Origin: Heloderma charlesbogerti | Lineage: Eukaryota > Chordata > Lepidosauria > Squamata > Helodermatidae | Direction of reading: 5' to 3' | Assembly: GCA_026122225.1 (NCBI GenBank) | Contig: JANEZZ010000809.1 | Location: 870,501 to 934,500 of the forward strand | Length of the DNA stretch: 64,000 nucleotides | In this document: positions 10,396-21,117 of the stretch, one piece after another | How the letters are laid out: each line of letters begins with the position of its first letter | Position numbering within the stretch: position 1 is the first letter of the stretch | The notes under the pieces: generated by a model | What the model was told of the DNA's origin: nothing | The model's database searches: none | What the model saw: the letters and a program-made list of their open reading frames with translations, nothing else | Translations under genes and position numbers: made by a program

Positions 10396-13300
10396 CCCCT
10401 TCATGGATCACTGCCTTGTTGTGGCAAAGGGGCTTGCGTAACTCAGTGAAGCCATAAGCTATGCCGTGCAGGGCCACCCAAGACGGACAGGTCATGGCGG
10501 AGAGTTCTGACAAAATGTGGTCCACTGGAGAAGGAAATGGCAACCCACTCCAGTATTCTTGCCAACAAAACTCCATGGAACGCATCACAAGGCTAAAAGA
10601 TATGACGCCTGAAGATGAGCCCCTCAGGTCGGAAGGTGTCCAATATATTACTGGGGAAGAGCAGAGGGAATTTCCAAGTAGTGCCAGAAAGAGTGAAGCG
10701 GCTGGGCCAAAGCCACTTAGCTGTGGATATGTCTGGTGGTGAAAAGAAAGTTCGATGCTGTAAAGAACAATATTGTTTAGGAACCTGGAATGCCAGATCA
10801 ATGAATCAAGGTAAGCTGGAGGTGGTCAAACAGGAGATGGCAAGATTGAACATCGACATCTTGGGAATCAGCGAACTAAAATGGACAGGCATGGGCGAAT
10901 TTAATTCAGGTCACCATCATATCTACTACTGTGGGCAAGAATCCCTTAGAAGAAATGGAGTAGCACTCATAGTCAACAAAAGGGTGGGAAAAGCAGTACT
11001 GGGGTACAATCTCAACGATAGAATGATCTCCGTACGAATCCAAGGCAAACCATTCAACATCACAGTAATTCAGGTCTATGCCCCAACCACTGAGGCCAAA
11101 GAAGCTGAGGTTGATCGGTTCTATGAAGACCTACAACACCTTCTAGAACTAACACCAAAAAAAGATGTCCTCTTCATCATAGGGGATTGGAATGCTAAAG
11201 TAGGAAGTCAAGAAATCACCGGCATAACAGGCAAGCATGGCCTTGGTGTACAAAATGAAGCAGGACAAAGGCTAATAGAGTTTTGCCAAGAGAACACGCT
11301 GATCATAGCAAACACTCTTTTCCAACAGCACAAGAGACGACTCTACACATGGACATCCCCAGATGGTCAATATCGAAATCAGATTGATTATGTCCTTTGC
11401 AGCCAAAGATGGAGAAGCTCTACACAGTCAGTCAAAACAAGACCTGGAGCTGACTGTGGCTCAGATCATGAGCTGCTTCTTGCAAAATTTCAGCTTAAAT
11501 TGAAGAACGTCGGGAAAACCTCTAAACCATTCAGGTATGACCTAAATCATATCCCTTATGAATATACAGTGGAGGTAAGGAATAGATTTAAGGGATTAGA
11601 CCTGATAGAGTGCCTGAGGAACTATGGACGGAGGTCCGTAACATTGTTCAGGAGGCAGCAACGAAATCCATCCCAAAGAAAAAGAAATGCAAGAAAGCCA
11701 AGTGGCTGTCTGAGGAGGCTTTACAAGTAGCTGAGGAAAGAAGGGAAGTGAAAAGCAAGGGAGAAAGGGGAAGATATACCCAACTGAATGCAGAGTTCCA
11801 GAGAGTAGCAAGGAGAGACAAGAAGGCCTTCTTAAATGAACAATGCGAAGAAATAGAAGAAAACAATAGACTGGGAAAGACTAGAGATCTCTTCAAGAAA
11901 ATCGGAGATGTCAAGGGAACGTTTTGTGCAAAGACGGGCATGATAAAGGACAAAGAAGGCAGGGACCTAACAGAAGCAGATGAGATTAAGAAGAGGTGGA
12001 AAGAATACACAGAAGAACTATACAGAAAAGATCTGAATGTCCCTGATAGCCATGATAGTGCGGTCACTGAACTTGAGCTGGACATCCTAGAGAGTGAAGT
12101 CAAATGGGCCTTAGGAAGCATTAGTAACAACAGAGCTAGCGGAGATGACAGTATTCCAGCTGAGCTATTTAAGATCCTAAAAGATGATGCTATTAAAGTG
12201 CTGCACTCAATATGCCAACAAATTTGGAACACTCAACAATGGCCGCAAGACTGGAAAAGGTCAGTTTACATTCCAATTCCAAAGAAGGGCAACGCCAAAG
12301 AGTGTTCAAACTACTGTACAATTGTGCTCATTTCACATGCCAGCAAGATTATGCTCAAAATCCTACAAGCTAGGCTTCAGCAGTATGCGACCCGAGAACT
12401 ACCGGAAGTACAAGCGGGGTTTCGAAGAGGCAGAAGAACTAGAGATCAAATCACCGACATTCGCTGGATCATGGAGAAAGCAAGAGAATTCCAGAAAAAG
12501 TCTATTTCTGCTTCATTGACTGCGCTAAAGCCTTTGATTGTGTGGATCACAACGAACTGTGGCAAATTCTTAAAGAGATGGGAGTACCAGACCACCTTAC
12601 CTGTCTCCTGAGAAACCTGTATGAGGGTCAAGAAGCAACAGTAAGAACCGTACATGGGACAACCAATTGGTTCAAGATTGGGAAAGGAGTACGACAAGGC
12701 TGTATATTGTCGCCCTGCTTATTTAATTTATATGCAGAGTACATCATGAGAAACGCCGGGTTGGATGAATCACAGGTCGGAATTAAGATTGCTGGGAGAA
12801 TTATCAACAACCTCAGATACGCAGACGATACCACCCTAATGGCAGAAAGCGAAGAGGACCTAAAGAGCCTCTTGTTGAGGGTGAAAGTGGAGAGTGCAAA
12901 AGCTGGTTTGAAACTCAACATTAAAAAAACTGAGATCATGGCATCTGGCCCCATCACTTCCTGGCATATAGAAGGGGAAGAAATGGAAGCAGTGACAGAT
13001 TTTACTTTCTTGGGCTCCAAGATCACCGCAGACGGTGACTGTAGCCCTGAAATTAAAAGACGCTTGCTCCTTGGGAGGACAGCTGTGGCAAACCTAGTCA
13101 GCTTAGTAAGAAGCAGAGACATCACCTTGCCGACAAAGGTTCGTATAATCAAAGCTATGGTTTTCCAAGTAGCAATGTATGGCTGTGAGAGCTGGACTGT
13201 AAGGAAGGCTGAGTGCCGAAGAATCGATGCTTTTGAACTGTGGTGCTGGAGAAGACTCTTACGAGTCCCCTGGACTGCAAGGAGGTCAAATCAGTCAATC

Positions 13301-13595
13301 CTAAAGGAAATCAACCCTGAGTGCTCATTGGAAGGACAGATACTGAAGCTGAAGCTCAAATATTTTGGCCACCTAATGAGAAGAGAAAAGTCACTGGAAA
13401 TGACCCTGATGCTGGGAAAGATTGAAGGCAAAAGGAGAAGGGGACGGCAGAGGATGAGATGGCTAGATAGCATCACCGATGCAATGAATATGAACTTGAG
13501 CACACTCTGGGAGAGAGCGGAGGACAGGAAGGCCTGGCGTGCTATGGTCCATGGGGTCACGAAGAGTCGGACACGACTGAACAACAACAATAACA
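10396..13595 (+). mobile_element. BovB (RTE-clade) LINE, copy 2, near full length
   Basis: A plus-strand element of about 3.2 kb. It starts with the BovB 5' region (CTTCATGGATCACTGCCTTG, then CGGACAGGTCATGG) and so extends about 130 bases further 5' than copy 1. It ends with GTGTCCGACTC-type sequence in reverse sense (GGGTCACGAAGAGTCGGACA at 13553-13572) and an AAC/AAT-rich tail. Coding content is complete, but two small deletions break the frame. The opposite orientation of copies 1 and 2, 2.6 kb apart, makes a large inverted pair flanking the CpG island. Confidence 0.95.
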
Positions 13596-13630
13596 ATCTT
13601 CAGTTAAAACAACCACTGGGTAGCGGGTGA
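10615..13630 (+). pseudogene. BovB endonuclease/reverse transcriptase, two frameshifts
   Basis: The protein is split over three frames. The first piece (10615-11730) holds the endonuclease domain with GDWNAK at 11182-11199. Near 11608 a 4-base loss relative to copy 1 shifts the frame into the second piece (11610-12611), the linker and first part of reverse transcriptase. Near 12497 a 1-base loss in an A run shifts it again into the third piece (12542-13630) with GVRQGCILSP and the catalytic YADD at 12818-12829. Apart from these indels all domains are present, including the C-terminal part lost from copy 1. It cannot make a full protein, so it is a young but dead copy. Confidence 0.9.
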
Positions 13631-13663
13631 TTGGAAAAGCCCTTCTCTGCACAGTGCCCCAGC

Positions 13664-14173
13664 GCAGAGGTCCCCTACCTTTTTGAGTCAGTGGGCACAT
13701 TGGGAATTTGGAGAGTGCCATGGGCACTTTCAAAAAATAGCTGCCATGCGGGGGTGGGGGTGGCTAAAAGTAAACTTGCCCCAGAACTGAGGCACAAGGA
13801 GAGATGGAATTTAAGCTCCAAAACACAAAACCACTCTTTGGAACCCAAATAAAGATGGAGCTGGAGGGCAGTGCTTTGCTTTGCAGCAAGCTAGCTTCCC
13901 AGTTATGTGAGTGCAAGGGGTGGTAAGCATCCAAAGTAGACCCTAAAAGGAGAGAAACATCTCAGGAGGCAAAGGTTTTATTTGTGGATCTTTGCATCCT
14001 GAGACATTTCTCTCCTTTTTGGGTTAGCTTCCCAGTTAAATATTTTTACTTAAAAAAAAATGTGTTAAGAAATAAAATAAAAATCAGGAGGGGCAAGGAG
14101 CTTGGCAGCTGCCAAAATATATCTGCAGGCCCATTGGTGCTCACAGACACCACGTTTGAAAGCCCAGCCCTCG
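13664..14173 (+). repeat. hAT-like non-autonomous DNA transposon
   Basis: The left end CAGAGGTCCCCTACCTTTTT and the right end (reading inward from 14173: CGAGGGCTGGGCTTTCAAAC) resemble the CAGGGGTCCCC-type termini of common hAT elements. Near the ends sit paired words about TGGGCAC and TGGTGCTCACAGACACC. The interior carries no transposase frame. A clean 8-bp target duplication is not evident. Confidence 0.5.
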
Positions 14174-14695
14174 AGAACCCTGCCAGTCAGAGTAGGCCAT
14201 AACAGACTAGGCAGAGAAACAGTCTGACCTGCTATTAGGCAGTTTCTGATGTGTCTTATTTCAAACACTGGGAGATGTTATCAGAAGTCTCCTGCATCTC
14301 ATCTTCAGTGTGACCTTCAGTAAGCCCTGTGTGCACTAAAAAAATAAAAATAACACTGGATTGAAAAACCAAACAAAATTAACTTGGGTCTGTTGGTGGT
14401 GTCCTCCCCACTTCCCTCCAACATAGCTCATTGGTACTCTTCCTTTGATGGGTCTTAAGGTGATAATACTTGGCATGGCACTGGGAACCAGGGACTCCGG
14501 AAACCTAGTAATGTGGTCATTGGTAGCTGATTTTCCAGATGTGCTGGAGATCACAGCTCCTAATGAAATCAGTGGCCACTGCTGCAGAGCCATGGGAGAT
14601 TTGGCTTCCTGTCATCTACTCAACAGAGTAAGAAATAGCTCTTTTACCACCTCTTCATAGAGTTTCTCAGACCATCGACTTGTAGCAGTCATAGC
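14174..14695. other. Unique sequence
   Basis: No gene or repeat family recognised. A short A-rich stretch lies at 14340-14350. Confidence 0.5.
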
Positions 14696-14755
14696 TTCCC
14701 CAACCTGGAAGGCATCCTCCAGATATGTTGGGCTGCAACTCCCCTAATACCCTTG
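14696..14755 (+). repeat. Left half of palindromic MITE P1
   Basis: CTTCCCCAACCTGG, CATCCTCCAGATATGTTGGG and CTGCAACTCCC are the left arm words. The right arm is missing. Just downstream (14762-14805) is a roughly 40-base word set shared with 27936-27975. Confidence 0.6.
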
Positions 14756-14959
14756 TTTGAAGGGGCCAAACTGGATATTCGGGCCTCTGTTGAATATCTA
14801 AGATGAATATACCCACCTTCAGTGAGTAAGTCCACATCCACATGCCTGCCCTTATTACATGTCACCTTATATGGTGTGTAAACATCATTGAGCAGATACG
14901 GAAGAAGTGCTCATGGCCAAGGCTTCTACCAAGATCTTTTTCTCACCTTCACCAAATGT

Positions 14960-15030
14960 TAGAGTTGGAAAGTGCCTTCAAGGTCATCTAGTCCAACCTG
15001 CTGCTCAGTGCAGGATCTGTGGTGTAAGAT
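14960..15030 (-). repeat. CR1 3' tail fragment
   Basis: The plus strand reads GAGTTGGAAAGTGCCTTCAA, GGTCATCTAGTCCAACC and CTGCTCAGTGCAGGA. This is the reverse of the CR1 end that also forms the tails of the 5S SINEs at 17.5 kb. Confidence 0.65.
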
Positions 15031-15809
15031 GGTCTCCCAGCGGTTGATGGAGTGGCTCTGCTTCCCATCTCTCCTTCTGCTGTAGGCTGATGGAATGGCT
15101 GTTGCCAGGTGACGGCTGATGGAAGGGAGGAAGAGCCTGATGGAGGTGGTAATTGTATGTTACAATTGCGGAACGTGCTCTACCCTGATTGTAGCCAAAG
15201 CTATCTATGAGTGTTTGTGCTTAGTAAGGACGATGTTAAAGCTATCCCATACATGACACAGCAGCAAACCCAGGTTTTGCACAACCTACGTTCATAGGGA
15301 GCTGCAGTCAATTTTACTTCTCTGATGAGGGTACCTACATAACATGTCTTCCTTGTGTCTCATTCACACTTTATACTTATAGGTACACTTTTAAAGCTCT
15401 TTTGTGCCTGCTTAAAAGTTGCTATGTTGAAGTGGCCATAGCCTTGTATCTACATAAGTAGAGAATGGTGAGCTATAGATTGGGCAATTTATACCAAGGT
15501 ATCTCCTATTCTGTTCAAAGTGCACAATAAATAATATTGATGAAGATTTGTTTCTACATAAAGCTATTCTAAAGTTTCTATCTAAAGCATAATATTTTGG
15601 CATTTTGGCAGGCTGATGGGGTTCCTTCGACAAGAGAACAATGCTGTTGCAGGAGGAAAGGTAATTAAAACAACAGCCACTGTGGGTCTCTCATTTTGAT
15701 GCATTTGTGTGTCTGCCCAATATGTATTTATTGGTTTTGAAAATGGGATGGTTCTGAAGTAGAGGTGCTGCTGCTCCTATTTAAGGGACAAACATTAAAA
15801 AAATGGGCT
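15031..15809. other. Unique AT-rich sequence
   Basis: No gene-like frame and no family recognised. GATGGAAGGGAGGAAGAGCC-like duplications near 15090-15150 are weak. Confidence 0.45.
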
Positions 15810-15866
15810 GCTGGTTCCAATCCTAAACATGTTTACTCAGAAGTAAACCTCTATGGATTGACTTGG
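15810..15866 (+). repeat. Palindromic repeat P2, partial
   Basis: CCAATCCTAAACATGTTTAC followed by TCAGAAGTAAACC is the best preserved arm of family P2 in the window. The second arm is eroded. Confidence 0.5.
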
Positions 15867-15896
15867 CCTTATGGTGCCGGAAGGGAACATTTTAAA

Positions 15897-16030
15897 GTTC
15901 CCTTCCCCAACCCAGCATCCTCGAGACATGTTGGAGTACAGCACCATAATCCACAGCTAACATGGGTATGCAGGCTGGATATGGTGGGACTTGTGGTCCA
16001 GTACATCTGGAGGATGCTGGGTTGATGGAA
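15897..16030. repeat. Palindromic MITE P1, full copy
   Basis: Left: CCCTTCCCCAACCCAGCATC and GACATGTTGGAGTAC. Right: GTGGTCCAGTACATCTGGAG and GATGCTGGGTTGATGG. Both arms are present and fold on each other. Confidence 0.75.
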
Positions 16031-16179
16031 GCTGCTTTAAAAGAAAGAAGCCTCTTATTTTGAAAAGTATTAAAAGCAAGCCTTCTGTTTTGAAAATTCC
16101 TCATAACTAGGCATTTCTGACCTCGGCGTTTTTGGCAGTTGCTTCTCTAGCCAGAGTTGACAACAACCTCTTGAGTTAT

Positions 16180-16480
16180 TGAAGGGAAAGGTGAACATTT
16201 AAACAAGTTAAATTGCAGAGCAAAGCGTGTATTAATTTCAGGATGGAAATTGCTCTGAGTAGAGACCAGAGGGCAGAAACCGAAACTTTAATTTGCGCCG
16301 GTTCCTTTGCAAACAGGAGACCTGGTTTGACTGTCCTTTGCAGGCCTCCGTAATTTCTTACCCTGCAGTTGGTTTGCGGGAGAATGCTTGGAAGGCTTCT
16401 GAATTTAAACTGAACAGCAGTGTTTGTCTTCTGGGGCTGTGATCCAAGGAAGGCGTATGCACACAGCCAGGCCTTTCTTT
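16180..16480. other. Candidate conserved non-coding element
   Basis: About 300 bases with no similarity to the repeat families in the window. They mix AT-rich homeodomain-like words (GTATTAATTT, TTAATTTGCG, CCGTAATTTC) with paired GAAACTTTAATT / GAAACTTTAAAATT words at 16280 and 16520. This resembles developmental enhancers, but conservation is untested. Confidence 0.25.
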
Positions 16481-17437
16481 GAAGTCTCTCCTACAGCAGC
16501 TGCTAGCTGTTTCTAAAGTCGAAACTTTAAAATTTAAACTGAAAAGTGGGTTGTCTCTTCAGCGTGTGCTGGAAACTTCAAAGAACCCTCCGGCTGAGAT
16601 ATCTCCCTCTGTCGTTTTTATGCTTGAATACTGGGGGCAACCAGAAAGACGGGTATCCCTGGTTCATTCCTATATTAACTTGGCCAGTGAAGTACTTCAC
16701 TTCTGCGCTGTTTGCACAGCCTCTTTAGTGGAGATTAAGCTCCTGCTGCTCATCTTTGCTTGGCCACCCATGTTAGGAAGTAGGAGCTATCCCATAATCC
16801 CTTGTAGGGGCTATCCCATAATCCCTCGCACTGAGCATTGTGTTTTTTTCTCCCAGTCAGTTGGCATTCTTTGGACACAGTTTTAAAATAGTAATGCCTA
16901 AACAATGTGCTGCGAGAAATAAAGTAAATACTTAAAGGCTCCCGCAAGCTCTAGGGACCCATTTGAAAGGTCCCTAAAGCCTATCTTGCATCTCTGATTG
17001 ATTGTCTGCTCTGGAACTGGTTCCTTTCCCTTCAGCCTAGGCTGAGGGTAGGTCATTCTGGTGTGTCTCTGCACATTATTTGTGATTGGGTTGATTGGTC
17101 ATCCCTGATGCTGGGATGCAGCAGAGTTAACTATCCTCAGAGGAGGCTGCCCATTGCGTCTCTGGATGAGTCTCTGATCTGGATTTCCTCTTTCTAAATC
17201 AAGGTATGCACTGAGAACAGGGACTTACTCAGAAACACCAGACTGATGGGCTCCTCCTCTGTAAACCCCCCCCCCTTTTAAAGTGTATGCTAATGACCAG
17301 AGGTTCGGGGAAATGTGGTTTTAAAACGCACTAGCTTTTGGATGCTGGCAGAATAAAATGAAATGCTTAGCATGCTCACGTTATCAGTGCCCCTGAACGC
17401 CCTTTCTCACAAAGTGTCACTCATCATGACTAGCACT
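16481..17437. other. Unique sequence with a small tandem duplication
   Basis: A 20-base unit, GGGCTATCCCATAATCCCT-like, is present twice at about 16787-16826. A C run lies at 17267-17274. No gene. Confidence 0.5.
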
Positions 17438-17580
17438 GGATGTGCCTGATCTTGTCTGATCTCGAAAGCTAAGCAGGATCAGCCCTGGTTAGTATTTGGA
17501 TGGGGGACTGCCTGGGAATCAGGCTTCCTGCACTGAGCAGGGGGTTGGGCTCAGTGGTCTTCCAACCCTATGATTCTATA
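17438..17580 (+). repeat. 5S rRNA-derived SINE with CR1-like tail, copy 1
   Basis: The first 87 bases match the 3' two thirds of 5S rRNA, including the internal promoter region (AAGCTAAGCAGG, GGTTAGTATTTGGATGGG). This is followed by an unrelated tail (GAGCAGGGGGTTGGGCTC, then CCAACCCTATGATTCTAT) of the CR1 LINE 3' end. The 5S start is missing. A second copy follows at 17597. This is a SINE, not a 5S gene. Confidence 0.85.
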
Positions 17581-17596
17581 ACATCAAGCAAAGGGC

Positions 17597-17750
17597 TGGA
17601 TGTGCCCGATCTCCTCTGATCTTGGAAGCTAAGCAGGGTTCAGCCCTGGTTGGTACTTGGATGGGAGACTGCCTGGGAATCCGGCTTCCTGCATTGAGCA
17701 GGGGGTTGGACTCGATGGTCTTGTAGGCCCCTTCCTACCCTATGATTCTA
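17597..17750 (+). repeat. 5S rRNA-derived SINE with CR1-like tail, copy 2
   Basis: Same structure as the preceding copy, closer to true 5S in parts (GTGCCCGATCTCC, GGTACTTGGATGGGAGACTG). It has a longer tail (TTGGACTCGATGGTCTTGTA, GGCCCCTTCC, ATGATTCTA). The two lie head to tail with a 16-base gap. Confidence 0.85.
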
Positions 17751-18879
17751 AGTCACTAATATGGCAGGGATCCAAAGGGTTTTCTTTGAACTGCCTTGGT
17801 TTGGGAAATGTAGAGAACCCCTTTTATCTGACTAATATTGGAAGGCGTGAGTCTGTAGGCTGCTTCCCATACCCTCCCCAGCAAAACAGCTAGTTTGCTC
17901 TCCCCATCACATTTACAGGCCTGAGAGAGAGAGACTGAGAGAGATTGGCCCCCATTGTTTTTTCGCACCACCATCACCTTTTCGTTGCTGTGTCTCTCTG
18001 CCTGCTTTCAGCTTCCATATGACCCAAGGTCCTGACTGCACTCTGTCCGCATGACAGGTGCTCCAAGGCATCTCAAGCTGGCTCCAGAGCCCTCTCTCTC
18101 TTCCTAGCACACTGTCTGAGCACCTCACTTGCCCCGGGAGAGCAACCCCAGCACATAACCTTGCACCTGAAGATCGTAAAACCAGTCATCGGTCCGCTCA
18201 AGTGTGATGCTCCCTCAAGGCAGGTGCAGAAACCACATTTACACTCCCTTCGCCTCCTCCTGCGCTTTCTTCCCCTGCACCAACTCTAAGAAATGCAGAC
18301 TTTGGGTGTTTGCTACAAAAGGGAAGGGATGGGATATGAAATATTTATTTATAGTTCTTCTCTCCTTCTCTGCTGCCCTGAAGCGCTTTTGGAGGGGAAA
18401 GAAAATCGAGAGCAACAAGGAAGTGGCTCCTTTGGCATACATATGCTTGCTTGCTTGCCTGTTTGTTTATTCCCCCAACCACTGCCTCCCAGTCCTGATT
18501 TATTTGGCCTTTTTGGAAGTTGCCTAGCCAAGAGGTGGCTGAAGTTGACTGTTGTCACGTGAGGGTTGATGGAGGAGTGTGACCGCCTTCAAGAGGGAGG
18601 AGGAATAAACCATGTATCAATCGCAGCTCTGCAGCGGTGGCATTAGGAGTGGCACTACCACCTGGCATTGCTACCGTGTGCTTCTCTTGTAGGAGGTCCC
18701 AACAACTGTTTTCAAAGGAGAGTTGAGGTTTTCTTTGTGGTGGAAATAGTCCCACAATCCCCACTGCGAAAACCTCTTGGAGGCTGACGTTTGGCATGGG
18801 AAAAGAGCAGCGGTGCTCCCATTTTCAGCTGGATTGGGTACATTGTCTTGAGTGTCAATAATAATGCTGTTGTTTCAAG
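17751..18879. other. Unique sequence
   Basis: It contains a short GA-rich run at 17923-17943 and GCTT-type short repeats near 18447-18468. The open frames at 18204-18562 overlap each other on both strands and show no family features. Confidence 0.5.
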
Positions 18880-19260
18880 TGTTCAAAGTGCTTCACGTAT
18901 ATGATCTTGGTCTTTATAGTGCTTCACATGCATGATCTTGGTATTCATACATGATCTCAGTTGCCAGATAGGCAACCATGTTAGTCTGTTAACAGCAAAA
19001 ATAACAAAGGGTCTTGTGGCACCTTAAAGACTAACAGATTTATTTATTTATTTAGGCATAAGCTTTCATGGGCACTGTCCACTTAATTCTTATAACAGCC
19101 CTGTAAGGTAGGTAAGCATTATTATCCCTGTATTGCAGATGTAGGAGTGAGGCTGGGAGACAAGTGGCTTCCCTTAATGCCACCTGACTGAGTTTGTGTC
19201 TGAAGGGAGATTTGACTTGACCTGGCAGTTTCCCAACTTGCAGATCACACTCCTACAGCC
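18880..19260 (-). repeat. MIR SINE relic, split by an insertion
   Basis: The plus strand reads AGTGCTTCACATGCATGATC, then after the insertion TTATAACAGCCCTGTAAGGT, AGCATTATTATCCCTGTATT, GCAGATGTAGG and GACAAGTGGCTTCCC. This is the classical MIR core in reverse. The first words are duplicated (18888 and 18920). A family E element interrupts it at 18960-19072. Confidence 0.7.
18960..19072 (+). repeat. Dispersed repeat, family E, inserted in MIR
   Basis: It begins AGTTGCCAGATAGGCAACCA (a short hairpin) and continues AACAAAGGGTCTTGTGGCAC, CTTAAAGACTAACAGATTTA and GCATAAGCTTTCATGGG. It contains a small TTTA repeat. Its class is unknown to me. Confidence 0.6.
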
Positions 19261-19479
19261 ACTATGAATCATTCTGAATTATTCTTCCCTGCGGCAGTGG
19301 CTGGCTTAGAAGATGTGTGTGGTTTCCAGGCTTTCTGCCTTCAGGGAAGCCTTTCGTGGACATCTGCTATGTGATTATTGCATGTTTTAGAGGATTCTGG
19401 GACATTTTCTCTGGTGTGAAGACATTTCACAAGGGCTTCTGGGCCTCACTGTTGCTTGATTTGAAAGTGTTCTGTAGAA

Positions 19480-19615
19480 CAGGGATGGGCAGAAGGTAGA
19501 TCTCCAGATGTTTTAGATGTCAACTCCCAGAAGCCCCTGCCAGCATGGCCAATAATCAGGAATGCTGGGAGTTGACGTCCAAAACATCTGGAGATCTACT
19601 TTCTGCCCATCCCTG
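19480..19615. mobile_element. hAT-type palindromic MITE with 8-bp target duplication
   Basis: The ends CAGGGATGGGCAGAA and TTCTGCCCATCCCTG are perfect inverted repeats. The arms continue inward (TCTCCAGATGTTTTAGATGT against ACGTCCAAAACATCTGGAGA) around a loop. Flanking 8-mers CTGTAGAA (19472-19479) and CTCTAGAA (19616-19623) differ at one base, as expected for a hAT target-site duplication. It encodes no protein and would need a hAT transposase in trans. Confidence 0.85.
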
Positions 19616-19654
19616 CTCTAGAATACACCCAACAATCCCTTGTGGCTGAACCTT

Positions 19655-19855
19655 GCAGGGGAAGGTGTGTAGTGGGTGGACAAACACCTGCTTTGCATGC
19701 AGAAGGTCCCAGGTTCGATCCCTGGCATCTCCAGGTAGGGCTAGGAAGGAGTCCTGCCTGAAACCCTGGAGAACCATTGCTGCCAGTTAGTCAACAATAC
19801 TGGGCTAGATGGACCAAGGGTCTGACTCAGTATAAGGCAGCTTCCTCTGTTCCTA
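19655..19855 (+). repeat. tRNA-Ala-like SINE (SINE-A), full copy
   Basis: The tRNA part has CTGCTTTGCATGCAG, matching an alanine (UGC) anticodon arm, and B box GGTTCGATCCC. The body has CTGCCTGAAACCCTGGAGAA, GGGCTAGATGGACCAAGGGT, and the tail ATAAGGCAGCTTCCT. The A box is degenerate. This is one of the cleanest copies. Confidence 0.85.
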
Positions 19856-20119
19856 AGCTGACTTTTAGGGATGCTTCTCTGCCATTACTGATCTTTTCAA
19901 ATGAGGAACCCCTGATAAGCCATAGAGGAGCCCCTTTGTTCCTTTGAGTTCTCCCCAAAACAAAGTTTAAAAACCGCTGTCTTGTCAGATTCTGTAACAA
20001 CCCCGAGAGAAGAATGCTTTAGACAAAAAGGAGGTTTTGAACCTTCACAAGCCTCCGATGTTGCATGCATCGTTCCAGCCAAGGTAGACCATGATGTCTT
20101 TTCCCTGCATTGCTGTGAT
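19856..20119. other. Unique sequence
   Basis: No repeat or gene recognised. Confidence 0.45.
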
Positions 20120-20400
20120 TTTGAATGGAGACCGGAGATACATTAATTAAAACTGCTCGAGGCAACAATTAAGGAAGGAGGAGGAGGTTTAAGGAAAGGT
20201 GGAATTCCAAGCCAGCAAGTCCAAAGCCCCCTGAAGTATGATATTTATGTCTCGAGCTGTAAGTCTAGCCAGAATTTCTCCCAAGTAGCGCCGGTAACCG
20301 AATCTGGGCTGTGTGGGACCCAGAGATGCATTGTTCTGATTTAATAATGAATGCAGAGTTAATTGAGGCTTTTACTGAAGAGAGAGAAAGGGGATAAAAG
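20120..20400. other. Candidate conserved non-coding element
   Basis: Single-copy in the window, with several TAAT-core words (CATTAATTAAAAC, AACAATTAAGG, TTTAATAATGAATG, GAGTTAATTGAGG) and two CTCGAG sites. The pattern resembles a developmental enhancer. No alignment was possible. Confidence 0.3.
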
Positions 20401-21117
20401 AACCCTGGCTGCTTGAATATGCTGCTTCCTCTGGGGAAAAAGTGGTTTTCAGTTCTCCTGAAAAACCCTCTGCCTTCTACTCCCCTTCCCTTAATATGGA
20501 CGCTCTTTTGCTCCTAGAAGCAAGCTGGGTATAGATATGGTGTCTGGGGGGAGTGGGGGCAGCCTTCTGCACGGGAGGAAATCTCTCTCCCCCGCTTCTT
20601 CCTTTTTTCTTGGTTGTGATAGATTTTCCATATTGGCATTGACTGGGGGCCCGTTAAATGGTGCATTAGCTACAAAGGAGGCTTCTAAAAGGGAGAGACA
20701 GTCAGGGATGGGGAGACAGACAGACAGACAGATAGACCTATGGAAGCTGGCTCCACAGCATACTTTGGGAAGCAAACGCTGCTGGAGAGGACGAAAGGAG
20801 GCCGAGAGCCTTGGCAGTGTAAACAGCGCACAATGGTGTGCGCAGATCACCTGGGAATGAAGCGCTATGTTTAGACTGGTTTGGCCTTTGATTGACGCAT
20901 GGACAGGGATAGGTTCAGCCAGGGCTGCGTGGACATGGTGAGCGTGAGGGTCATTTCTGGAGACAGATCCTTTGGTGTCAAGACTGAACCATGCTGTAGT
21001 TCCTGGACTCGGGACCTGCAGGATGTTTGGTAGGGGGTGCCATCACCATAATCTGGCAAAGAAGACAACTGCAGAGAGGTCACCCATGGAAGCTGTCAGG
21101 CCTGGGGATCTTCTTTT
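20401..21117. other. Unique sequence with a GACA microsatellite
   Basis: A (GACA)n tract is at 20713-20737. Overlapping open frames on both strands at 20491-20860 look non-coding. Confidence 0.5.

Noticed and set aside
17438..17750. Two 5S rRNA genes
   Set aside because: The 5' third of 5S is missing and the sequences continue into CR1-like tails, so they are SINEs.
18430..18470. GCTT tandem repeat as a functional tract
   Set aside because: Only about three imperfect units; ordinary low complexity.
19655..19740. A tRNA-Ala gene (also at the heads of the other SINE-A copies)
   Set aside because: The anticodon arm and B box are kept, but the acceptor stem and A box are degraded and a SINE body follows.
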